Shown piece after piece: positions 42,994 to 49,427 of a DNA stretch of 64,000 bases. The DNA lies in the NCBI RefSeq assembly GCF_000719265.1, contig NZ_JOFL01000006.1, forward strand, positions 62,001-126,000, written 5' to 3'. The position numbers and the translations under genes were made by a program. The DNA is from Streptomyces roseoverticillatus. GTDB lineage: Bacteria > Actinomycetota > Actinomycetes > Streptomycetales > Streptomycetaceae. The stretch's first letter is position 1. The number at the start of each line of letters is the position of its first letter. The notes under the pieces were generated by a model. The model did no database searches and was not told the DNA's origin. It saw nothing but the letters and a program-made list of their open reading frames with translations.

Positions 42994-43982
42994 GGCGTCT
43001 CCGCGAGCCGGAAGCCCATCGCGTAGATCTCGCGCTTGTACCAGCCGTGCCGGCGCCGGCAGCGGGCGAGGTCGCCGAAGCGGGTGAAGCTCCCGCCGCG
43101 GGCGACGCGGTAGGCGCCCTGGGTGACGGCGAGGTCGTCGGCGATGTCCTCGCCGCCGGGGTAGGCGGCGTAGTCGTCGGCCACGTACTCCTCGACATTG
43201 CCCGCGAGGTCGTGCACGCCGAACGGCGAGCGGCCGGCCGGGAAGATCCCGATCGGCGTGGTCGCCAGCGGCCCCTCCTCGACGGTGTTGGCGGCGCCGG
43301 GGCGCCAGTCGTCGCCCCAGGGGAAGTCGCGCCCGTCCCCGCCGGAGGCGGCGTACTCCCACTCGGCCTCGGTCGGCAGCCGGAACCGGCGCCCGGTCCG
43401 GGCCGAGAGCCAGGCCGCGTAGGCGTCGGCGGCCTCGGGGCTCACGGTCCACACGGGGTGGTTGGCGAGCTGCTCCGGGTAGACGCCGAAGCGCCAGCTG
43501 GTCGGCAGCTCGGGGCGGCCGGTGTCCTCCAGGAACAGCCGGTACTCGGCGTTGGTGACGGGGTGCAGGGCGATCCGGAAGGCCGCGAGGTCCGCCTCGT
43601 AGACGGGGCACTCCTTGGCGATCCACTCCTCCTCGACGCCCGCGTGGCGCCAGCGGCCGGTGACCGCGGCCACCTCGCCGGGCGCAAGGCCGAGCCGGAC
43701 CCGCGCGGCCGGCACGTCGGCCATCGGCGGGTCCTCGGGGCGGATCCGCGGGTCGCCGGTCAGGCCGAGGACGGTGCCGGCGGCGTGGCGGCGGGCGAAC
43801 GGCTCGGCGGGGTCCTCCGCCACCCCGACGAGGACGTCCGGCGCGGCGGCCAGGAGGTCCCGGTGCCCGGCCAGGAGGTGCTGCGGGCCCCGTGCGGCGA
43901 AGGCGTCGGGCAGGCCCATGGCGGCCCGGTCGGTCAGGGTGTTGGGGTTGGCGAGGACGACCGGCGTGGTACTGCTGGTCAT
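42990..43982 (-). CDS. FGE-sulfatase-fold (SUMF1/EgtB-like) protein, ToxD type
   Basis: A 330-aa protein. Residues 1-90 are helical (LTDRAAMGLPDAFAARGPQHLLAGHRDLL), and residues 115-330 form a formylglycine-generating-enzyme fold: HPVTNAEYRLFLEDTG, RLPTEAEWEYAA, FPWGDDW, DLAGNVEEYVAD, RVARGGSFTRF and the closing MGFRLAE. ToxD of Burkholderia has the same domain type. EgtB-like members use nonheme iron; a role in triazine ring building is possible but not proven. ATG 43982 with GGAAGG 6 nt upstream; a 3-bp gap follows the SGNH gene. Confidence 0.87.
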   Translation of the reverse strand: MTSSTTPVVLANPNTLTDRAAMGLPDAFAARGPQHLLAGHRDLLAAAPDVLVGVAEDPAEPFARRHAAGTVLGLTGDPRIRPEDPPMADVPAARVRLGLAPGEVAAVTGRWRHAGVEEEWIAKECPVYEADLAAFRIALHPVTNAEYRLFLEDTGRPELPTSWRFGVYPEQLANHPVWTVSPEAADAYAAWLSARTGRRFRLPTEAEWEYAASGGDGRDFPWGDDWRPGAANTVEEGPLATTPIGIFPAGRSPFGVHDLAGNVEEYVADDYAAYPGGEDIADDLAVTQGAYRVARGGSFTRFGDLARCRRRHGWYKREIYAMGFRLAETP

Positions 43983-43985
43983 GTA

Positions 43986-45266
43986 TTACCTTCCGTGAAC
44001 GGCGGGGGCGGGGCTGCCGGCGAGCTCGGCGAGCGGCACGGCTTCGGCGAGGGCCCGGTATCCCGCGTCGTTGAGGTGGATGTGGTCGCCGCCGTCGAAC
44101 GAGGCCCGGACCCGCTGCGGATCGGCCTGGTCGCGGACGGCCGCGTCGAAGTCGACGACGGCGTCGAAGTCGGCGCGGGCGGCGGGGGAGCGCAGGGCGG
44201 CGTTGACCTCGGTGCGCGCCTTCTCGGCCTCCGGGGTGTAGAAGGGCGAGTCCTTGAACGGCGTCAGGGTGCCCACCACGACCCGGATGTGCTGCTCGTG
44301 CAGCCGCCGGGCCATGCCGCGCAGCCCGTCGAGGACCTGCGCGGCGCTCGCCCGGGGCTCCAGCTGGAGGTCGTTGATGCCTTCGTAGAGGACGGCGGTG
44401 CGCACGCCCGGCCGGTCGATGACGTCGCGCTGCAGCCGTTTCGCGGCGGCCGTCCCGCGCTGCGGCCGGTCGGTCTCGCTGCCGTCGCGCAGGATGCGGT
44501 TGCCGCCGAGGCCCTCGTTGAGCACGCCGAGGCCCCGCGTGGCGGGGTCGGCGGTCAGCCGGCGGGCGAGGGCGTCGGTCCAGCGGGCGTTGCCGTCGAG
44601 AGTGGACTTCACGCCGTCGGTCTGCGAGTCGCCGAGCGCCACCACGGTGCCGCGCGCGCCCTTGCCCCGGACGTCGACGCCGGTGAGGAAGAACCAGGAG
44701 GTCTCGGAGCGGGTGAACGCCCCGTTCGCGGCGTCGGCCGCGTGGTCGCCCGGCTCCGAGACGTAGTTGGTCTGCTGGGCGAGCCAGTGCCAGGTCGTGG
44801 GGCCGGTCGGCTTCGGCAGGTGGACGCTCACCAGCAGGTCGCGGTCGGCGGGCACGTCGAAGGGGACGGGGTCGCTGACGACCTCGGCCCCGACGGGCAC
44901 GGTGGTCCCGCCCGCCCCGTTGAAGGTGACCGGCCGCAGGGTGCCGGCGACAGGGGCGGGGGACGGCCCCGGGCCGGGCAGCGCGACGGTCGTCCGGCCG
45001 AGGGACAGCGGGGCGCTGCCGTGGGCGTTGGAGAAGCGCAGACGCAGCTCGCCGCCGGCTGCCGAGGTGTGCACGACCATGCGCACGGTGCGGTTGTCCA
45101 GGCCCTCCTTCGAGATGCCGTCGGGCGCGGCGGGCGCGGGGGCCGTGCCCCAGGTGCCGGTCCAGCCGCTCGCGTCGGCGTGCGCGGACGGCGTCCCGAG
45201 CAGCATGCAGGACAGCAGCGCGGCCGTTCCTGCCGCGGCGGCGCGGCGGTGGGTGTGACGGCTCAT
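43986..45266 (-). CDS. Secreted SGNH/GDSL hydrolase
   Basis: A 426-aa exported esterase-like protein. A signal peptide (basic start, AAAAGTAALLSCMLLGTPSAHA, cut near residue 30) is followed by a beta-rich domain (35-200) and an SGNH catalytic domain: GDSQTDG (nucleophile Ser near 213), GLGGNRI, YEGINDLQ and HIHLNDAGY with the Asp-His pair. It is not part of the Burkholderia tox set. Its place inside the operon suggests an extracellular step such as removal of a protecting group, but it could be unrelated. Confidence 0.85.
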   Translation of the reverse strand: MSRHTHRRAAAAGTAALLSCMLLGTPSAHADASGWTGTWGTAPAPAAPDGISKEGLDNRTVRMVVHTSAAGGELRLRFSNAHGSAPLSLGRTTVALPGPGPSPAPVAGTLRPVTFNGAGGTTVPVGAEVVSDPVPFDVPADRDLLVSVHLPKPTGPTTWHWLAQQTNYVSEPGDHAADAANGAFTRSETSWFFLTGVDVRGKGARGTVVALGDSQTDGVKSTLDGNARWTDALARRLTADPATRGLGVLNEGLGGNRILRDGSETDRPQRGTAAAKRLQRDVIDRPGVRTAVLYEGINDLQLEPRASAAQVLDGLRGMARRLHEQHIRVVVGTLTPFKDSPFYTPEAEKARTEVNAALRSPAARADFDAVVDFDAAVRDQADPQRVRASFDGGDHIHLNDAGYRALAEAVPLAELAGSPAPAVHGR

Positions 45267-45988
45267 CGGCCGTCACCCTCGGTGCGGCGGAAGGTGCTGA
45301 CGAGGTAGGTGAGGTCGCCGACGGCGCGGGGCACCTGGTGGGACCCGACGAGGGCGAAGCCGTGCCCGCCGACGAGCCCGGTCAGCTCCTGCTCGGTGAA
45401 CTCGCGGTAGAGGCGGTTGCCGGCGTTGGCGTACAGGCCGCCCTTGCCGCCCGTCGCGTTGAAGACGGAGAGGGTCAGGAGGCCGCCGGGGCGCAGCAGC
45501 TCGTGGACGCGCCGCAAGTACGGTCCGTACGCCTCGGGGTGCTGGTGGTGGAAGCAGCCGTTGTCGAGCACCGCGTCGTACTCGGCGGTGCCCGGCAGGT
45601 CGAGCGCGGCCGTGGCCAGGAAGCGGGCCCGGCCCGGGTGCCCGGCGGTGAGGGTCTCCCACTCGGGGGAGGCGACCAGGTCGATGCCGGTCACCCGGTG
45701 CCCGCCGGCGAGGAGGATCGCGGCGTCGCGGCCGTGACCGGTGCCGATGTCGAGGACGTGCGCCTCCGGGGCGCCGGGGGCGTCCGCTCCGGCCCGGGCG
45801 CGGAGGGCGTCCATGAGCAGGCGCGGGGCCTGCCGCATCGCCTCCTCGCCGGTCCAGATGTCGCGTCCGCCGGCGTAGTGGTCGACGAAGTCGCTGCGCA
45901 GGACGTCGGCGTAACGGGTCTCGTCGAGCGGGGTGGCTTCGGTCTGCTCGACCGTGTACCGGTCTGCTATGGAATGGCTTTCGGCCAT
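45263..45988 (-). CDS. Class I SAM-dependent methyltransferase (fourth, non-ToxA type)
   Basis: A 241-aa methyltransferase with motif I HVLDIGTGHGRDAAILLA, NGCFHHQHPE at motif IV, and LLRPGGLLTLSVFNATGG. It differs from the three ToxA-like proteins and looks more like thiol/TPMT-type small-molecule methyltransferases. ATG 45988 with AAGGAC upstream. The operon promoter should lie in 45989-46113, below a strong terminator; it overlaps the hydrolase gene by 4 bp. Confidence 0.83.
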   Translation of the reverse strand: MAESHSIADRYTVEQTEATPLDETRYADVLRSDFVDHYAGGRDIWTGEEAMRQAPRLLMDALRARAGADAPGAPEAHVLDIGTGHGRDAAILLAGGHRVTGIDLVASPEWETLTAGHPGRARFLATAALDLPGTAEYDAVLDNGCFHHQHPEAYGPYLRRVHELLRPGGLLTLSVFNATGGKGGLYANAGNRLYREFTEQELTGLVGGHGFALVGSHQVPRAVGDLTYLVSTFRRTEGDGR

Positions 45989-46051
45989 GAGGGACGGTCC
46001 TTCGTCTGCTGGAGCTCGGGTGGTGGTCGGTGCCGGGCGCTCGCGGGCATG

Positions 46052-46094
46052 GGTCGCGGGGAAGGCGGGCGCAGCCCTCGCCTTCCCCGCGACC
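46052..46094 (-). terminator. Strong hairpin separating the two core transcription units
   Basis: Perfect 15-bp arms (46052-46066 and 46080-46094, GGTCGCGGGGAAGGC) around a 13-nt loop lie 20 bp after the WD40 gene stop. They divide the cyclohydrolase-WD40 unit from the downstream operon. Confidence 0.8.
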
Positions 46095-46113
46095 GGTCCT
46101 GCTCGCCCCCGCC

Positions 46114-47802
46114 CTAGACGGCGGGCGTGTAGTACACCCGGCCGTCGTACGACGACGCGGCGAACGCCTTGCGCTCCTCGTCCCAGGTGAGGGACGAGAT
46201 GCCCGCGGTGGTCGGGCGGACGACGGCGGTCCACTCACCGGTGGTGCGGTCGTAGAGCGCGATGCGGCCGTTGTAGCTGCCGGAGGCGACCACGCGGCCG
46301 TCGCCGGAGGCGGCGACGCACTTGATCGAGTGGGTGTGCGGGGTGTCGAGGACCTCGGCGCGCTGCTCCGGGTCCCAGATGCGCAGCTTCAGGTCGCGGC
46401 TGACGCTGGCGAACCAGCCGTCGCCCAGACCCGCGCAGCCGTTGGCGATCCGGTCGTGCGCGTCCTCGATCGTGGCGACCTTGGTGAGGTCGGAGATGCG
46501 GTACCAGGTCGCGGAGGCGTCGGCGGCCACGGAGAAGATGAGGTCGCCGGAGACCGCGACGCCCTTGACGGCGTTGGTGTGCAGCGGCAGGTCCTCGACG
46601 TGCTCGGCCTCGCCGGCGCCGGTCAGGCGCAGCAGCAGGCCCTCGCCGGTGTAGGCGCCGACGACCGCGTAGGAGGCGCCGTCGCGCTCGAAGGCGGCAC
46701 CGCAGTTGAGCGGGGAGCGGTGCTGGTGGAGCTCACGGCCCGTCAGGGCGTCGAAGACCTTGCCGAGCTGGCCGCCGGAGAGGACCAGGCCGCCCAGCGG
46801 GGTGAGGAAGTTGCACAGGCTGCCCGTCCCGGCCACGACGGCGCCCTCGCGGTGCACGATGCCCGCGTCGCCGATGGTGAGCGCGCCGGAGGCGGTGGGC
46901 AGCACGGCGTTGACGCCCTGGGTGGGCGGCACCTCGGCGCTGTCCCAGGAGCGGCCCTCGTAGTCGTAGCCGCGGTAGCCGGCGCCGAAGGTCGCGAAGA
47001 CCAGCCGGGAGCCGCCGGCGAAGGCGCAGGAGCGGGGCCAGACGTCGTCGGGCAGGGCGGTGGTGTCGCGCCGCTCGGGGCTGCCCGAGGCGACGTCCCA
47101 CAGCTGCATGGTGCGGTCGTAGCTGAGGCTGACCAGCAGGTTGCGGGCGTCGTCGAGGACCAGGCGCTTGATGCCCGCCTCGTGGGCCGGCAGCACGGTG
47201 CGCTCGGTGGGGCCGACGACGATGATCTGCCCCTCGTCGTTGCCCGCGAAGATGGTGCCGCCGGAGGAGATCGCGATGGTGTCGGTCTCGATGCCGTCCA
47301 TGTCGAGGTCGGCGATCAGGCCGCCGGTCTCCAGCGACCAGCGCTTGATGGTGCCGTCGTCGCTGGAGGAGATCAGCTCGTCGCTGTCGCGGGCCCACTC
47401 CACCGAGATGACGTCGGCGGTGTGGCCGGCGAAGCGGGCGACGAGGGCGCCCGTGAAGTCGTAGACCCGCACCCGGTGGTCCCGGGAGGCGGTGGCTATG
47501 AGCTCCTTGGACGGGTGGAAGACCGACATCTCCACGTCGTCCTCCTGGTCGGCGAGGACCGCGACCAGGCGCAGGTCCGGCACCGTCCACAGGCGGGCGG
47601 TGTAGTCGCTGGAGGAGGTGACCAGGTGGCGGCCGTCCGGCGAGAACGCGCACTGGTTGGCCAGGTGGTCGTGGAAGGAGCGGGCGAGGGCCGTTCCGGT
47701 CTGCTGGTCCCAGCAGATGACCTGGTTGTCGTAGCCGGCGGTGGCGACGTAGGCACCCTGCCACGCCGCGATGCCGCTGATGGGTCCCCGGTGCTGGATC
47801 AC
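46114..47802 (-). CDS. WD40-repeat protein (ToxC type)
   Basis: A 562-aa protein made almost only of WD40 repeats; about 12 can be seen, e.g. endings VICWD, ARLWT, VRVYD, IKRWS, MQLWD, TWYRI, LRIWD, IALYD. This suffices for two beta-propellers. ToxC of Burkholderia is also a WD-repeat protein of unknown mechanism. It starts in a GTGA overlap with the cyclohydrolase stop, which implies balanced synthesis and possible complex formation. Probably a scaffold for pathway enzymes. Confidence 0.9.
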   Translation of the reverse strand: MIQHRGPISGIAAWQGAYVATAGYDNQVICWDQQTGTALARSFHDHLANQCAFSPDGRHLVTSSSDYTARLWTVPDLRLVAVLADQEDDVEMSVFHPSKELIATASRDHRVRVYDFTGALVARFAGHTADVISVEWARDSDELISSSDDGTIKRWSLETGGLIADLDMDGIETDTIAISSGGTIFAGNDEGQIIVVGPTERTVLPAHEAGIKRLVLDDARNLLVSLSYDRTMQLWDVASGSPERRDTTALPDDVWPRSCAFAGGSRLVFATFGAGYRGYDYEGRSWDSAEVPPTQGVNAVLPTASGALTIGDAGIVHREGAVVAGTGSLCNFLTPLGGLVLSGGQLGKVFDALTGRELHQHRSPLNCGAAFERDGASYAVVGAYTGEGLLLRLTGAGEAEHVEDLPLHTNAVKGVAVSGDLIFSVAADASATWYRISDLTKVATIEDAHDRIANGCAGLGDGWFASVSRDLKLRIWDPEQRAEVLDTPHTHSIKCVAASGDGRVVASGSYNGRIALYDRTTGEWTAVVRPTTAGISSLTWDEERKAFAASSYDGRVYYTPAV

Positions 47803-48473
47803 GCTGTTCCTTCCACGAGTTCGATCGAGTGGCCGCCGTACTCGGCCTTGGCGCGCAGGTAGTGGTCGTTGTTCTCGTTACGGAAGATTCCGGTACGGAC
47901 CTGCTCCGCGATCTCGATGCCGTACGAGGCGAGCTGCGCGGCCTTGTCGGGGTTGTTGGTGTGCAGCCGGATCCGCGTCACGCCGAGCGCCTGCAGCATC
48001 TGGGCGGCCGAGCGGTAGTCCCGCAGGTCGTCCGAGAAGTTCAGCTCGCGGTTGGCGGCGAACGTGTCGAGGCCCTGGTCCTGCAGGCGGTAGGCGTCGA
48101 GCTTGTTGTACAGGCCGATGCCCCGGCCCTCCTGGCGCAGGTAGAGCAGGACGCCGCCGGACGCGGCGAGCAGCTGCATCGACTCGGTCAGCTGCGGACC
48201 GCAGTCGCACCGCGCGGAGCCGAAGACGTCGCCGGTCAGGCACTCGGAGTGCAGCCGGACCAGCGGGACGTCCGCGATCGGTCCGAACTGCACCGCCACG
48301 TGCTCGAGCCCGTCGCCGAGCCCGGTGAACGTCACCATCTGGCCGGGCGTCCAGGCCCCGTCGGCGCGCTGCACGGGGATCTCGACGCGGGCTCTGACGC
48401 CCACGGACCCCTCCGGCGGTTCCACCGACGCCCCGTGCAACGGGGTGTCCTCCCCATTGAGTGTTTTGGGCAC
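47799..48473 (-). CDS. GTP cyclohydrolase II (ToxB type)
   Basis: A 224-aa enzyme that opens the imidazole ring of GTP to the pyrimidine precursor. All motifs are intact: zinc Cys78, Cys89 and Cys91 (SECLTGD..GSARCDCG), catalytic loop EGRGIGLYNK with Arg117, RLHTNNPDK, and the C-terminal NNDHYLRAKAEYGGH. GTG 48473 has GGGAGGA upstream, the same leader as the divergent copy at 26494; the open frame reaches 48497. It is coupled to the WD40 gene. This copy should carry the catalytic role. Confidence 0.9.
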   Translation of the reverse strand: MPKTLNGEDTPLHGASVEPPEGSVGVRARVEIPVQRADGAWTPGQMVTFTGLGDGLEHVAVQFGPIADVPLVRLHSECLTGDVFGSARCDCGPQLTESMQLLAASGGVLLYLRQEGRGIGLYNKLDAYRLQDQGLDTFAANRELNFSDDLRDYRSAAQMLQALGVTRIRLHTNNPDKAAQLASYGIEIAEQVRTGIFRNENNDHYLRAKAEYGGHSIELVEGTA

Positions 48474-48943
48474 TGCTTCCTCCCGTAGAACGAGCACGCC
48501 CCGAACCCCCGGGGCGCAGTTCCAGCATGGATGCGGAGGGCGGCGCGGACAGCACGGTCCGTACCGGTACGGGTACCGAGATCATTTGACGGCGGTACCG
48601 AACCATCCGGTCTGTTGATTGGGAAGACCGAAGCTTTCAGTGCGTCAGTTCGCGGCCCGGGAACCGGACGCTTCGGGATCTTCGGCCGGAGTTACGCACT
48701 GGAAAACCGGCCATCCGGTACCGTATTCCGGTTCGGTGGGACCGCAGGCACGACATGCCTGGTTGCACGGGCCGCACGGTCGATCGTCGTCGAGGCCGGC
48801 GAGCTTCCGCCACTACTCTTTCGGGCTAATCCCGCGCCCGGCGGGAACCGGCGCCGGGCCCCGCGCGGGTACCCCTCGCGCGTGTACCGCGACCTGCGTA
48901 ACCGCCCCCCGCGGCGGTCCCCGCGCTGCTACCGTCGCGCGGC
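48474..48943. other. 470-bp regulatory intergenic region with repeated GTACCG motifs
   Basis: No gene is supported here. It holds the promoter of the cyclohydrolase-WD40 unit and, toward 48943, of the small plus-strand gene. GTACCG occurs at 48560, 48572, 48594 and near 48718, and CCGGT/CCGG-type words repeat throughout. Confidence 0.6.
48558..48600. promoter_or_regulatory. Palindrome plus direct repeat of GTACCGA upstream of GTP cyclohydrolase II
   Basis: CCGTACCGGTACGG is a perfect 14-bp palindrome (48558-48571). GTACCGA follows at 48572-48578 and 48594-48600, 22 bp apart, i.e. two helical turns. The site is about 85-125 bp before the GTG start, a fitting activator position for a LAL regulator. 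Confidence 0.55.
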
Positions 48944-49336
48944 ATGGAGCAGCTCTTCAGCGACGACGAACTCGCCCTCATCACGGAGGCCGCGCAGGAG
49001 TCGGGGATGGACCCCCGCGACTGGGTCCGTGCCGTGGTCCTGCAACTCCTCACCGACGACGCCTACATGGAGGACGATCCGCCGGCCGGCAACGGCCACG
49101 GCCGGGGGGACGGCCGCCCGCCGTACCGGCCGGACATGGAGCACGCCGTCTGGCCGGTCACCACGCACCGCGGCTCCGGCCGCAACATGCACGAACTGCA
49201 CCACGCGGGATGCTGGGTACCGAAGGGCGGGGAGGAGACGATCACCACGGCGCAGGCCCGCGAAGAGCTCCTCGCCCGCAACGCCCTCCCGTGCGAGGCC
49301 TGTCAGCCGGAACGGTTCCTTACCCCGCTGGTCTAG
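48944..49336 (+). CDS. Small acidic protein of unknown function
   Basis: A 130-aa protein with a helical N-terminus (FSDDELALITEAAQESGM) and a Cys-containing end (LHHAGCW....TTAQAREELL......PCEACQPE), a layout that recalls DUF6233-like Streptomyces proteins with C...C..C. That resemblance is weak. It stands alone between two biosynthetic blocks, opposite in strand to both, and is followed by a strong hairpin. Codon bias is normal for the window. Confidence 0.65.
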   Translation: MEQLFSDDELALITEAAQESGMDPRDWVRAVVLQLLTDDAYMEDDPPAGNGHGRGDGRPPYRPDMEHAVWPVTTHRGSGRNMHELHHAGCWVPKGGEETITTAQAREELLARNALPCEACQPERFLTPLV

Positions 49337-49366
49337 CCGTCCCCGACAAGGGCTGCCGAGGCGCGC

Positions 49367-49410
49367 GGCGGCCCGTGCACGGCCCCGCCGGGGCGCGTGC
49401 ACGGGCCGCC
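49367..49410. terminator. Strong bidirectional hairpin downstream of the PKS gene
   Basis: Perfect 14-bp arms (49367-49380 and 49397-49410, GGCGGCCCGTGCAC) plus an inner GCCCC/GGGGC stem lie between the convergent small gene and the PKS stop. Confidence 0.78.
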
Positions 49411-49427
49411 CGTGCGATCTCCTGCCG

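Larger units (their letters stand above)
25883..48473. other. Putative azapteridine (toxoflavin-like) biosynthetic gene cluster
   Basis: The region holds every gene type of the known Burkholderia toxABCDE set: GTP cyclohydrolase II (ToxB), deaminase/reductase (ToxE), WD40 protein (ToxC), FGE-sulfatase-fold protein (ToxD) and ToxA-like methyltransferases. Extra oxidoreductases, transporters and regulators surround them. Boundaries are set by the first and last GTP cyclohydrolase II genes; the LAL gene at 22922-25855 probably belongs too. Product class is inferred from gene content. Confidence 0.75.

Noticed and set aside
41863..45276. A single very long minus frame reading through the RibD-like gene and beyond as one large protein
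   Set aside because: Only its last 376 codons look like a protein; upstream codons are out of frame with the FGE-fold and SGNH genes. GTG 42993 gives a normal RibD with a GTGA overlap.
45273..46238. Extended upstream starts for the fourth methyltransferase and its alternative frame
   Set aside because: Upstream sequence is Arg/Pro-rich and crosses the 46052-46094 hairpin; ATG 45988 has a ribosome binding site and fits the family start.
25883..48473. Riboflavin biosynthesis operon
   Set aside because: RibA- and RibD-like genes occur, but riboflavin synthase, lumazine synthase and ribB are absent, and the companions are ToxA/C/D-type genes.
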